Made by a program: the position numbers and the translations under genes. From contig JABTUK010000005.1 of NCBI GenBank assembly GCA_015075405.1, positions 248,001-312,000 of the forward strand: a DNA stretch of 64,000 bases, given 5' to 3'. Source of the DNA: Anaerolineales bacterium (lineage in GTDB: Bacteria > Chloroflexota > Anaerolineae > 4572-78 > J111). Within the stretch, counting starts at the first letter, position 1. Every line of letters begins with the position of its first letter. The notes under the pieces were generated by a model that saw only the letters and a list, made by a program, of their open reading frames with translations, was not told where the DNA came from and ran no database searches. Below are positions 8,126 through 16,658 of this stretch, piece by piece.

Positions 8126-9418
8126 ATGAAATCAGTCAAGAACTTTATGAAAGTAGCTGTTGTTTTGGGATTTCTGGTTTTTGGTTCCAGCGTGTTGGCG
8201 AGTCCAACTGCGGCCCAAGAAGGAAACAGGCAACAACAGGGAACCTTTGTTTATACGGTTCAGCCGGGCGATACCCTCAACGCGATTGCCCGGCGGTTTA
8301 ACCTGTTACCCACAGAGATTGCGCTGGCAAACCGTTTATCAAACGTGAACCTTCTTTTCCCCGGCCAACAACTCATTTTGCCGGCTGTTTCCCCGCAAGT
8401 AACAGCCGTTCCGCCTACTCTGTCGCCCGGCCGAGTTGACCAAACCCACACGGTTCAGCCCGGCGAAACCCTTTTTACAATTGCCGCCGCCTATGGCGTT
8501 TCGCTGGAAACCATCATCCTGGCTAACCATTTAGCCAATCCCGATTTGCTGCAAATTGGCCAGACACTCCAAATTCCCGGTAGTAGCCCACCCATCCCAG
8601 AAGCCCTGGCCGCTCCCTTTGCCGCCATTGAACTCTCCGAACCAACTATCATTCAAGGCCGTACCCTAGTTATCAGAGTAAAACTGACGGCCGCAGCCAC
8701 CCTCAGCGGTGATTTTGAAGGGCGACCGATTCTCTTTAGAGATAGCGGTAATGGACAATTCTGGGGTATCACGGCTATTCACGCGATGACTGAACCGAAT
8801 GTTTACCCTATAAAAATTACCGCTAACCTGGCCAATAGTTCACAAGTAACCCTCTTTAAAGAGATTACGGTGGTTGAGGGACCTTACGGACAGGAAAACA
8901 TCCAGCTTGACTCTGAACGAGGAGGCTTGCTCGATCCCGAACTCATCCGGGTGGAGCAGGAAAAATTGGACAACTTGTGGTCGCAGGTGTCGCCGCAACC
9001 CTACTGGCAAGGAGCCTTTTGGTATCCGGTTGGGCTGGACAGTTTGAGGATTACCAGCAATTTTGGAACGCGACGCAGTTATAACGGCAGCAGCGAATTA
9101 ACTTTCCATGCCGGAGCTGATTTTGGCGGCGATATCGGAAAGCCCATTTATGCCCCGGCGGCGGGGAAAGTTGTGCTGGCCGAAAAGCTAGCCGTGCGCG
9201 GGAATGCCGTTCTACTTGACCATGGCCTGGGTCTGTTTAGCGGTTACTGGCATCAAAGCCAGCTTATTGTGGCAGTCGGGCAAGAGGTGAGACAGGGCGA
9301 GTTAATTGGTTTTATTGGTGATACAGGTCTGGCAACGGGGTCTCATTTGCATTGGGAAATGCGGTTAAATGGAATTGCCGTCGAGCCATTACAATGGGTC
9401 CAACACTCAATACCATAA
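8126..9418 (+). CDS. Secreted LysM-LysM-M23 peptidoglycan endopeptidase
   Basis: Predicted exported cell-wall hydrolase or LytM-type activator that cuts peptide cross-links. Residues 1-30 form a signal peptide ending near SPTAAQ. Two LysM peptidoglycan-binding repeats follow at about 40-90 (YTVQPGDTLNAIARRFNLLPTEI) and about 107-152 (HTVQPGETLFTIAAAYGVSLETI). A beta-rich middle domain occupies about 165-260. The M23 domain at about 310-428 keeps HAGADF, the first zinc ligands, and HLHWE, the HxH motif, so it should be active if folded. The gene starts 60 bases after a terminator and is followed after 28 bases by the HAD phosphatase gene in the same direction. Confidence 0.93.
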   Translation: MKSVKNFMKVAVVLGFLVFGSSVLASPTAAQEGNRQQQGTFVYTVQPGDTLNAIARRFNLLPTEIALANRLSNVNLLFPGQQLILPAVSPQVTAVPPTLSPGRVDQTHTVQPGETLFTIAAAYGVSLETIILANHLANPDLLQIGQTLQIPGSSPPIPEALAAPFAAIELSEPTIIQGRTLVIRVKLTAAATLSGDFEGRPILFRDSGNGQFWGITAIHAMTEPNVYPIKITANLANSSQVTLFKEITVVEGPYGQENIQLDSERGGLLDPELIRVEQEKLDNLWSQVSPQPYWQGAFWYPVGLDSLRITSNFGTRRSYNGSSELTFHAGADFGGDIGKPIYAPAAGKVVLAEKLAVRGNAVLLDHGLGLFSGYWHQSQLIVAVGQEVRQGELIGFIGDTGLATGSHLHWEMRLNGIAVEPLQWVQHSIP

Positions 9419-9446
9419 GCGGACAGTTTGATGGGGCATATCTATA

Positions 9447-10211
9447 ATGAACAGTAAAAAAACATACCTGATTGATATGGACGGGGTTCTGGTGCAGGGT
9501 CAAAATCCAATCCCCGGAGCGGCTGAATTTATCGAGCGTTTGATTGTGGGCGAGCATAAATACCTTGTTCTAACCAACAATTCCCGCTATACGCCGACCG
9601 ATTTACAACATCGGCTACAATCGGCGGGAATTAATATTGGCATCCAGCAAATTTTTAGCAGCGCGATGGCTACAGCCGCATTTGTCCAATCCCAAAAACC
9701 TCACGGATCGGCTTACGTATTGGGTGATATTGGGCTGTATCAGGCTTTGACCGACATAGGTTATACCCTCACCGATTATAAGCCGGATTACGTGATTTTG
9801 GGCGAAACCGAATCCTACCCCTATGATAAAATTATTCGCGCCACCCAGTTGATTTGGGCAGGAACGCCCTTCATTGCTACCAACCCCGATCCCTCCGGCC
9901 CGACCGAAATCGGTTTAACCCCCGCGTGTGGCGCAGTGGCCGCCCTTATTGAGAAAGCGACCGGTTTTGCCCCTTATTTTGTAGGCAAACCCAATCCCCT
10001 GATGATGCGTGCGGCGCTGCGCTATTTAGGCGAACATTCTGAAAATACCTTTATGGTCGGCGACCGGATGGATACGGACATAAAAATGGGTTTGGAAAGT
10101 GGGTTAGAAACCATTCTGGTTTTAACCGGGGTAACTCGACCGGATATGATTACTAATTTCCCTTATCGGCCCAATCGAGTATTCAACTCAGTTGCCGAAA
10201 TCGAACCATAA
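9447..10211 (+). CDS. HAD-superfamily (NagD/IIA type) sugar or nucleotide phosphatase
   Basis: Cytoplasmic Mg-dependent phosphatase. The catalytic motif DMDGVLV near residue 10 supplies the nucleophile and acid/base aspartates, TNNSR near residue 42 gives the motif II Thr, a lysine in FVGKPNPLM (about 177) is motif III, and VGDRMDTDI (about 207) is motif IV. The cap domain between motifs II and III is of the C2 type typical of NagD, AraL and 4-nitrophenylphosphatase proteins. At 254 residues it has the normal family length. The physiological substrate cannot be told. It may be co-transcribed with the LysM/M23 gene. Confidence 0.9.
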   Translation: MNSKKTYLIDMDGVLVQGQNPIPGAAEFIERLIVGEHKYLVLTNNSRYTPTDLQHRLQSAGINIGIQQIFSSAMATAAFVQSQKPHGSAYVLGDIGLYQALTDIGYTLTDYKPDYVILGETESYPYDKIIRATQLIWAGTPFIATNPDPSGPTEIGLTPACGAVAALIEKATGFAPYFVGKPNPLMMRAALRYLGEHSENTFMVGDRMDTDIKMGLESGLETILVLTGVTRPDMITNFPYRPNRVFNSVAEIEP

Positions 10212-10601
10212 GTGATTGTCCAAAAATAAGTTCCCCCAAGTTCCTACAAGTTCCCAGGGAACTAAAGGAACTCATAGGAACTCAAAACGGGAAGTAAATT
10301 CTGGACGGTTACTAAGTATAAGTCGTCCCACTTTTTACATTTTTATACTCAATTTTAGGGTTTCTGCAAGTTATTTGTATGTTTTCTTAGAATATACCTC
10401 CACAAATTATAATTTCCGTTCTAGAATTATAAACGGCTATAGTTCAACGAAAAGAATACAATTTTCGGCACTCTTAACTCTTTAAGTTGAATAAGTTTTT
10501 AATCCACTTTCCACCTAATAAGTCAGCAATTTAGGGATTGTTGTAGTATAATTGTCATATTTTCATTATTGTTACCCACTTCTTACAAAAGAGATGATAC
10601 C
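10212..10601. other. AT-rich intergenic region
   Basis: It holds the AGTTCC-word hairpin at 10229-10283, then about 250 bases of AT-rich sequence with no gene I can support. A TATAAT at 10547-10552 could be the -10 box for the next gene, but the -35 position is poor (CAGCAA). Confidence 0.4.
10229..10283. repeat. Intergenic hairpin built from AGTTCC words
   Basis: The left arm reads AAGTTCC three times with short spacers, and the right arm reads GGAACT three times, meeting at TTCCCAGGGAA. It is the same design as the hairpins at 320, 18189, 22830 and 25951. Confidence 0.65.
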
Positions 10602-11507
10602 GTGAAGCACGTTGTGAGTATCAGCTTGGGCAGTTCCAGTCGTGATAAGAAAGTTGAGTTCCAATTAGGTCACGAAACGATTATCCTGGAGCGGATTGGC
10701 TGCGACGGGGATGAAAAAAGAGCCAGGACGCTTTTTGCCGAAATGGATGGCAAAGTGACTGCTTTTGGCGTGGGTGGGGTTGAGCTTTATGTGCGGGTAG
10801 TCAACAAGAATTATCCGCTCCGCTCCGGGCTTAACTTAGTCAAAGACGTGAAGCACACCCCTTACACCGACGGGCGGGGCCTGAAATTGACCCTGGAGCG
10901 AAACATTTTCCAACTGGCCGAGCCTTGCTTCCGCCAGCCAATTGTTCCCCGCAAAGCCATGATGCCCGTAGCCGCAGACCGCTACGGCATGGCCGAGTCA
11001 CTGCATCGAGCCGGTTTTGATTTGGTATTTTGCGATCTGATGTTTGGGTTAGGCCTCCCCTTCCCCATCTACGGGCTGGCTCGATTACGCACACTGGCGG
11101 CCATCCTTATGCCCATAGTTGGGCTGATGCCGATTAGCATGCTTTACCCAACCGGCCAAAATCAAGAGGAAAATATCCCTAAATATGAAAAGTGGTTCCA
11201 TTATGGCCCGGTCATTGCCGGTGATTTTCAATATATTCGCCGCCATATGCCGCTCGACATGAGCGGCAAGGTAATCATTACAAATACTACAACCCCCCGC
11301 GACCTTGAATTGATGCAGTCGCGGGGCGTGTCCTGTCTTGTCACCAGCACGCCCCGGATCGAGGGGCGATCCTTTGGAACCAACGTTTTGGAGGCAGCCC
11401 TGATTGCCTACGCCGGCAAAGGTCGGGCGTTGACCGATGCTGAATTGTCCGGGCTGGTCAAAGAATTAAAACTAAAACCCGACGTGCAAATCTTAAACCC
11501 GGTTTAA
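10602..11507 (+). CDS. Conserved protein of the family sometimes labelled quinate 5-dehydrogenase; function uncertain
   Basis: About 300 residues beginning KHVVSISLGSSSRDKKVEF. The N-terminal third (RIGCDGDEKRARTLFAEMDGKVTAFGVGGVELYV) and the central part (RYGMAESLHRAGFDLVFCDLMFGLGLPFPI) match my memory of a conserved family in Chloroflexota and Firmicutes often auto-labelled quinate 5-dehydrogenase. I see no Rossmann GxGxxG and do not support that enzymatic name. GTG 10602 is chosen because the product then starts at the conserved strand and AGAG lies about ten bases upstream; the frame reaches TTG 10569. Its stop is 170 bases before the first SsuC-type permease, so it may belong to the uptake island. 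Confidence 0.6.
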   Translation: MKHVVSISLGSSSRDKKVEFQLGHETIILERIGCDGDEKRARTLFAEMDGKVTAFGVGGVELYVRVVNKNYPLRSGLNLVKDVKHTPYTDGRGLKLTLERNIFQLAEPCFRQPIVPRKAMMPVAADRYGMAESLHRAGFDLVFCDLMFGLGLPFPIYGLARLRTLAAILMPIVGLMPISMLYPTGQNQEENIPKYEKWFHYGPVIAGDFQYIRRHMPLDMSGKVIITNTTTPRDLELMQSRGVSCLVTSTPRIEGRSFGTNVLEAALIAYAGKGRALTDAELSGLVKELKLKPDVQILNPV

Positions 11508-11679
11508 ACCGTTATAATGATTGCATCAAGCGGTGGGTTGTGCTAAAATGTCGCCACTTTCAAACCGATGCAATGAATAGAGGCTGACCATCGCGACTCA
11601 AGTTGAAGTTGCCAAAAGGGGCAGTGTTGCCTCAACTTTTAAACTACCGGATTGGGTCCGTTCGGTCCTTTACTTTTTC

Positions 11680-12549
11680 TTGGTAGTGCTGCTGTTGGCG
11701 CTCATGTGGCAGGGTTACAAACTTTTAGCTGCGCCGGGCGGAAAGTATTGGCGCGGCACCGCCGAGGTAAAAGTGGGGAGTGAACGGGCGCCTGGCATGT
11801 TGTGCCAAAATTTCGGCCTGTGCAAAATTGCTATGCCTATCAGCGCCGATGACCGCTCGATGCCACCCTTGACCGAAATCATAGGTACGCTGTTTGAACC
11901 ACCCCGGCGCGGCGGCGATGAGATTCTGTTGACGATTCTCACCCGCGCTTCACTCTTTACCTTGCAAGAAGCGGTAGTCGGTTTTCTCTTGGGGGGAATG
12001 TTAGGTTTCATTTTGGGCGTCGTCTTTGCCCATTCTTCCCTGCTGGAACGTGGTTTATTACCCTATGTCGTCGCTTCGCAAACCGTGCCCCTTCTGGCGA
12101 TTGCCCCAATGGTGGTCATTTGGCTCGGCGGTAATTGGTTTTCAGTCGCTATTATTGCCGCCTATCTCACCTTTTTCCCTGTTACCATTAATACCCTGCG
12201 CGGCCTGCTTTCACCCCAGCCAACGGCAGTAGAGTTGATGCGTTCTTACGCAGCCACACCCTGGCAAGTATTGTGGAAATTGCGGGTGCCGGCGGCCTTG
12301 CCCTATATCTTCACCGCTCTCAAGGTATCAGCCACGGCCAGTGTTGTGGGGGCCATTATCGGCGAACTTCCTTCAGGCATCGCCGATGGGCTGGGCCGGG
12401 CCATCCTTAACTTTAACCAATATTACGCCACCGGCCCTGAAAAATTGTGGGCCAGCATTTTGATTGCTTCTCTGGCGGGCATGGCGTTTTTCTTTGTCAT
12501 TATCATTCTGGAAAAAGTTTTTATCCATCATCGCCCTGCCGAGATATAG
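11680..12549 (+). CDS. SsuC/TauC-type ABC transporter permease (first of two)
   Basis: Inner-membrane permease of the nitrate/sulfonate/pyrimidine-precursor class. After a first helix and an external loop of about 60 residues come five more helices. The ATPase-contact EAA-like motif reads ELMRSYAATPWQVLWKLRVPAALPYIF. In-frame codons with no stop run back to 11581 and would add KLPDWVRSVLYFFL and a polar tail, completing helix 1, but that part has no ATG, GTG or TTG; CTG 11584 or ATC 11590 would be the start. TTG 11680 is the first normal start codon and trims helix 1. The second permease at 19042 has the same fold, so the two may form a heterodimer with the ATPase at 18260. Confidence 0.85.
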   Translation: MVVLLLALMWQGYKLLAAPGGKYWRGTAEVKVGSERAPGMLCQNFGLCKIAMPISADDRSMPPLTEIIGTLFEPPRRGGDEILLTILTRASLFTLQEAVVGFLLGGMLGFILGVVFAHSSLLERGLLPYVVASQTVPLLAIAPMVVIWLGGNWFSVAIIAAYLTFFPVTINTLRGLLSPQPTAVELMRSYAATPWQVLWKLRVPAALPYIFTALKVSATASVVGAIIGELPSGIADGLGRAILNFNQYYATGPEKLWASILIASLAGMAFFFVIIILEKVFIHHRPAEI

Positions 12550-12667
12550 CAAAATTGCTAAAATGGCCCTTTTTGGTTATTATTGCGGCGACTTAAACGG
12601 GGCCACCCTTAAAATAAGCGCAAGATACCACTTTATCTTGAAGGGAAACCAACTATAATTTGGATAG

Positions 12668-13498
12668 ATGCGGTGTAGAATACCTCTTCCCGTTATCCTC
12701 TGGCTACTAACTTCTTTAACGGCCTGTCAAACCTTATCAACTACGCCTCCACCCCCTACCCCCGCTTCCCTGCTTTCTACCCCAACTTTGGAGACAGCGC
12801 CGCTTGAAGAAATTGATAAGATGAAGATGGTCTTTGTACCGGCGGGTGAATTTCTCATGGGCAGCAGCGAAGCCGACGAAGAGGCCGATGACGACGAGAA
12901 ACCCCAACATTCTGTTTACCTCGAGGCTTATTGGATTGACCAGACTGAAGTGACGAACGTTATGTACCGGCGCTGTGTTGGAGCCGGCGGCTGTACCGAG
13001 CCACAACACTCGGCGCGATATGGCCCGGACCAATATGCTAACCATCCCGTGATAGGCGTAACCTGGTTTCAAGCGCAAGCGTATTGCGTCTGGGCGGACC
13101 GGCGGTTGCCCACCGAGGCCGAATGGGAGAAAGCCGCTCGTGGCAGCGATGGCCAGCTCTATCCTTGGGGTAATACGCCCCCCAACTCTGATTTATTAAA
13201 CTTTAATCGCCAGGTCGGCGATACAACCGAAGTTGGCCAGTACCCTGCCGGAGCCAGTCCCTACGGCGCTCTGGATATGGCCGGCAATACCTGGGAATGG
13301 GTAGCAGACCGGTACAGCCAGAACTATTACGCCCAGGCTCCGGCAGAAAATCCGCCGGGACCCACCAGCGGCACTACCCGCGTCCTTCGAGGCGGGGCCT
13401 GGGGGGTTGATGCCCGCGCCGTGCGAGCGGCCAATCGTTTCTGGGCTTTTCCTGGTCGCAACGATCTCGATGGATTTCGATGTGCCCGCTCACAGTAG
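12668..13498 (+). CDS. Lipoprotein with formylglycine-generating-enzyme-like (SUMF1/PvdO) domain
   Basis: Residues 1-20 end in a lipobox, LTAC, followed by a Thr/Pro linker, so the protein should be anchored outside the membrane. The remainder is a full FGE-sulfatase domain: MVFVPAGEFLMGS (about 55), WIDQTEVTN, HPVIGVTWFQAQAYCVWADRRLPTEAEWEKAARG, GNTWEWVADRY and FRCA at the end. In the active-site stretch after RGGAWG, where catalytic FGE has two cysteines binding copper, the sequence reads VDARAVRAANRFW without cysteine, so sulfatase activation is unlikely. TATAAT at 12654-12659 lies so close to ATG 12668 that the transcript could be nearly leaderless. It separates the first SsuC permease from the liv genes. 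Confidence 0.85.
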   Translation: MRCRIPLPVILWLLTSLTACQTLSTTPPPPTPASLLSTPTLETAPLEEIDKMKMVFVPAGEFLMGSSEADEEADDDEKPQHSVYLEAYWIDQTEVTNVMYRRCVGAGGCTEPQHSARYGPDQYANHPVIGVTWFQAQAYCVWADRRLPTEAEWEKAARGSDGQLYPWGNTPPNSDLLNFNRQVGDTTEVGQYPAGASPYGALDMAGNTWEWVADRYSQNYYAQAPAENPPGPTSGTTRVLRGGAWGVDARAVRAANRFWAFPGRNDLDGFRCARSQ

Positions 13499-13528
13499 GC
13501 CAACTAAGGATCATAGATAGAATCAGTA

Positions 13529-13646
13529 TCAGTAGATCCAATTTTCCGAGGACGCGCAGCGGGCACGCCCACGTGCCGAACACCGCCGCACGTGCCGAAC
13601 ACCGCCGCACGTGGGCGTGCTGGCTCCTCAAATTTGGATCCACTGA
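13529..13646. repeat. Dispersed inverted repeat, copy B
   Basis: The ends are TCAGTAGATCCAATTTT and AAATTTGGATCCACTGA. The core hairpin is GCACGCCCACGTGC/GCACGTGGGCGTGC, but the loop segment ACGTGCCGAACACCGCCGC is present twice in tandem, which makes this copy longer than copy C at 48290-48384. Confidence 0.8.
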
Positions 13647-13650
13647 GTAT

Positions 13651-13737
13651 ATCCAATTTTTCACCGTAGCCGGCGCATCCCTATGCGTCAGCGGGCGGCA
13701 TAAGGATGCCACCCTACGGGAAATTTGGATCCACTGA
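13651..13737. repeat. Same terminal repeat, different core (copy D)
   Basis: It begins ATCCAATTTTT and ends AAATTTGGATCCACTGA, like copies B and C, yet the interior is unrelated: CCGTAG, GCATCCCTATGC, GCATAAGGATGC and CCTACGG form another hairpin. It abuts copy B tail to head, sharing the ACTGAG junction. Confidence 0.75.
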
Positions 13738-13755
13738 GAATAACTTCCCTACAGT

Positions 13756-13802
13756 GGGAGATTAGAGAGTCAAGCTAACAATCTCCAATCTCTAATCTCC
13801 CC
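13756..13802. repeat. Intergenic hairpin built from GGAGATTAGAG words
   Basis: GGGAGATTAGAGA on the left pairs with TCTCTAATCTCCC on the right, with an extra partial word AATCTCCA between. It is directly upstream of the livH ribosome-binding site. Confidence 0.6.
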
Positions 13803-13842
13803 AACAGGTAGGGTTATATTTTATAAACAAAAGGAGGTTCAA

Positions 13843-14907
13843 ATGCCCCGACGCATCCTGGATAACTTAAATTTCGTCAACGTGTCACTGGCGTTGGTGG
13901 GCGCTTTCATCGTAGCCATTATCGTTATTGGTTCAATCGCTACCCTGCGCTCCGGCCATTACACCAGTCGTCAATGGTTTGATTTTGTCATTTTTGGGCT
14001 GGCTCAGGGCAGCATTTATGCGCTGATTGCCCTCGGTTATACCATGGTTTACGGCGTGCTGCGGATGATTAACTTCGCTCACGGCGAAGTTTACATGAGC
14101 GGCGCTTTTACCGGCTATTTTGTGGCCGATGCCATGAACCGAGCTAAAGTCCTTAATACAAATCCGGTGTTGGGACTGTTGGCTGTATTTGCTGTGGCTA
14201 TGGTTACTTCGGTGCTGGTGGCGGTATTGTTAGAGCGAATTGCCTATCGCCCGCTCCGTCGCGCCCCGCGCCTGGTGCCGCTGATTACGGCTATCGGCGC
14301 TTCTTTCTTCTTACAATACACCTTTCGGGGTTTGTATGGCTCCCAATTCAAAGCCTACCCCGAAGTCAAAGCTTTGGACGGCGTCTGGAATTTGGGGGGT
14401 GATTTCACCATTCAGCGCATTCAGGTTATCGTTATTGTCGCGGCGGCCCTGCTGATGTTCGGCCTTTACACTTTTGTGCAGCGCACCAAAACCGGCAAAG
14501 CGATGCGGGCGGTTTCGGAAAATAAAGATGTAGCCGCTTTAATGGGGATCAATGTGGACTCCATTATTGTGCAGACCTTTATTCTGGGTGCGGCTCTGGC
14601 CGGAGCCGCAGGAGTGCTGTATGCGCTGATGTTCCGGCAAGTAAGCTTTTTTATGGGCTTTATTCCCGGCATTAAGGCTTTTACAGCCGCGGTGCTGGGT
14701 GGAATTGGTAACGTGCCCGGAGCGATGTTGGGCGGCCTGTTCCTGGGCATCTTTGAATCGGTCGGGCCAAGCCTGTTTTTGGATGGCCTGGGCATTCCCG
14801 CCCCTTATCAACTCAAAGATGTGATCGCTTTTAGCATGTTAGTGCTGATCTTAATCTTTCGTCCGCAGGGCATCCTGGGCGAGCGGTTGGGCAAGGCTAA
14901 AGCCTGA
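13843..14907 (+). CDS. livH: Branched-chain-amino-acid-type ABC permease LivH
   Basis: Inner-membrane permease of the LivHMGF (HAAT) class, 354 residues, about eight to nine helices. Family features are GLAQGSIYALIALGYTMVYGVLRMINFAHGEVYMSGAF near residue 52, the conserved ERIAYRPLRRAPRLVPLITAIGAS, and the ATPase-contact stretch TKTGKAMRAVSENKDVAALMGINV. AAAGGAGGT lies at the right distance before ATG. It is followed by livM after 11 bases. The liv class also imports urea, amides and other small solutes, so a branched-chain amino acid substrate is not assured. Confidence 0.93.
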   Translation: MPRRILDNLNFVNVSLALVGAFIVAIIVIGSIATLRSGHYTSRQWFDFVIFGLAQGSIYALIALGYTMVYGVLRMINFAHGEVYMSGAFTGYFVADAMNRAKVLNTNPVLGLLAVFAVAMVTSVLVAVLLERIAYRPLRRAPRLVPLITAIGASFFLQYTFRGLYGSQFKAYPEVKALDGVWNLGGDFTIQRIQVIVIVAAALLMFGLYTFVQRTKTGKAMRAVSENKDVAALMGINVDSIIVQTFILGAALAGAAGVLYALMFRQVSFFMGFIPGIKAFTAAVLGGIGNVPGAMLGGLFLGIFESVGPSLFLDGLGIPAPYQLKDVIAFSMLVLILIFRPQGILGERLGKAKA

Positions 14908-14918
14908 GGTACCCCATC

Positions 14919-16658
14919 ATGACCGAAAAATCACAAGTCAACTGGACAAAAATAATTCAAATCGGCTTGATTGGGGGGGCCGTGGCCATCCTCCTTTGTC
15001 TGGTCGGGATGGTCGAAGCCTTTAGCAAACGTGATATTATTGCCGGCGTCATTTCCCTGGGCCAGATTCTGCTGGTTATTATTGTGTTTACAATTGGCTA
15101 TACTGGCGCTAAACGAGCGAGCAGTCGTGACTGGCGAATTAGTCTAGTCAGTGGGATTATCGCCGGGCTGCTGGTAGGCAGCCTTATTGCCGGATTGGTC
15201 TTGCTCAGCAAAGGGATAAACCTGCGGCCCGTGCTGGTCAACGCCTCGCCAGCCCTCTTCAAAATCCTCACCTTTGATCAAAAAACAACCGCAATGGCTG
15301 TTCTTTATTTGGTGGCTGGCGGTGCGGGAGTTGGTTTGATTGCCGGACTCCTGTATATCCTGCCGGCCCGGATTCGGAGCGCCATTATCGCCGGGCTTAT
15401 CTGGGTGATCTTGGTGGGCTTGCTTCAAGATTTGATCCGCCTCACCCTCACCCCCTGGCCACAGGTAGCCAACGCGGTTAGTTGGATTTTTGGCGCAAGA
15501 AACCAAAAAGGGTTGTCGGTTATTGGGGCTGTCGTTATTTTTATTGTTGTGACCGGCGGCAATTTTTTGTGGGCCGGTTGGAAGCCCACCGTTCAAACCC
15601 GCTATCAAGGGTTGCCAGCCTCCCGCCAAAATATGATGCGTTACGGCAGCTTATTCCTTATCGCGCTGGTGCTGCTTTACCTGCCCAATCTGCTTGGCCC
15701 TTTTCTGAGCGAAGTCGCCACGACGGTGGGTCTGTACATCCTGATGGGATTGGGCCTGAATATTGTGGTTGGTTTCGCCGGCCTGCTCGACCTGGGCTAT
15801 GTGGCTTTCTTTGCCATTGGGGCTTATGTGATGGGCGTTTTGACCACTACCGGCGGTGAACTCACCACCTCGGCCCAGTGGACCTTCTGGGAAGCCTTAC
15901 CCGTAGCAGTGCTGGCTTCGGTGACAGCCGGGGTCATCCTGGGAGTGCCCGTACTCCACATTCGGGGCGACTACCTGGCTATTGTTACCCTCGGTTTTGG
16001 GGAAATTATCCGCATCCTGGCCCTATCTGATATGCTCAAGCCCCACATTGGCGGCTCTCAGGGAATTGTGCAGGTGGCCAGGGCAAGTATTGGGGGAATC
16101 GCCATAGACAACGCCCAAAAACTTTACTATCTCATTCTAGTCGCCTGTCTGATCGGCGCTTTTATTGCCCTGCGCTTAAAAGATTCGCGTCCGGGCCGGG
16201 CCTGGATGGCCATGCGTGAAGATGAAGATGTGGCCCAGGCCATGGGTATTGATTTGGTCGTGACCAAGTTAATGGCATTTGGCGTAGGCGCGGGTTTCTC
16301 CGGGCTGAGCGGGGCTATTTTTGCCAGCAAATTGGCAACTATTTACCCGCATAGTTTTAACTTGCTGATCTCAATCAACGTGCTGGCCTTGATTATTGTC
16401 GGGGGGATGGGCAGCATTCCGGGGGTAGTGGTGGGGGCGCTGGCCCTGGTGGGCCTACCGGAACTGCTGCGCGAGTTTGACGAATTTCGCCTGATGGTTT
16501 ACGGGGCTGTCCTGGTGGCCATGATGCTTTACCGGCCCGAAGGCTTGTGGCCGGAAAAGACGCGCCAGCGCGAACTCCATGCCCAGGAAGATGTGCCTAT
16601 TACTGAAAACGCGGTTGATTTAGCCGGCGCAACCTCAGCCGCAACGGGTGGTCAATAA
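14919..16658 (+). CDS. livM: LivM-type ABC permease with a long extra N-terminal membrane region
   Basis: The C-terminal 330 residues are a normal LivM: GLGLNIVVGFAGLLDLGYVAFFAIGAY, LHIRGDYLAIVTLGFGEIIRIL, LKDSRPGRAWMAMREDEDVAQAMGID (ATPase contact) and GGMGSIPGVVVGALALVGLPELLR. Before this are about 235 further residues with roughly six hydrophobic segments, rich in Gly, Ile and Leu, which typical LivM proteins lack or have in shorter form. Total length is 579 residues. The C-terminal tail is Thr/Ala-rich. Its stop overlaps the livG start by one base (TAATG), implying translational coupling. Confidence 0.92.
   Translation: MTEKSQVNWTKIIQIGLIGGAVAILLCLVGMVEAFSKRDIIAGVISLGQILLVIIVFTIGYTGAKRASSRDWRISLVSGIIAGLLVGSLIAGLVLLSKGINLRPVLVNASPALFKILTFDQKTTAMAVLYLVAGGAGVGLIAGLLYILPARIRSAIIAGLIWVILVGLLQDLIRLTLTPWPQVANAVSWIFGARNQKGLSVIGAVVIFIVVTGGNFLWAGWKPTVQTRYQGLPASRQNMMRYGSLFLIALVLLYLPNLLGPFLSEVATTVGLYILMGLGLNIVVGFAGLLDLGYVAFFAIGAYVMGVLTTTGGELTTSAQWTFWEALPVAVLASVTAGVILGVPVLHIRGDYLAIVTLGFGEIIRILALSDMLKPHIGGSQGIVQVARASIGGIAIDNAQKLYYLILVACLIGAFIALRLKDSRPGRAWMAMREDEDVAQAMGIDLVVTKLMAFGVGAGFSGLSGAIFASKLATIYPHSFNLLISINVLALIIVGGMGSIPGVVVGALALVGLPELLREFDEFRLMVYGAVLVAMMLYRPEGLWPEKTRQRELHAQEDVPITENAVDLAGATSAATGGQ

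Larger units (their letters stand above)
13499..13842. other. Repeat-filled intergenic region before livH
   Basis: These 344 bases consist almost entirely of repeats: copy B of the ATCCAATTTT family (13529-13646), a second member with a different core (13651-13737) and a GGAGATTAGAG hairpin (13756-13802). A strong AAAGGAGGT ribosome-binding site for livH ends the region. No gene is supported. Confidence 0.6.

Noticed and set aside
10216..10485. An 89-codon frame after the HAD phosphatase gene
   Set aside because: Begins in the AGTTCC-word hairpin; composition and lack of ribosome-binding site argue against coding.
10602..11507. Naming the protein quinate 5-dehydrogenase
   Set aside because: No nucleotide-binding GxGxxG or shikimate-dehydrogenase motifs visible; the label, though remembered for relatives, is not supported by the sequence.
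12668..13498. Calling this an active sulfatase-modifying enzyme
   Set aside because: The two catalytic cysteines are absent, and no sulfatase gene is nearby.
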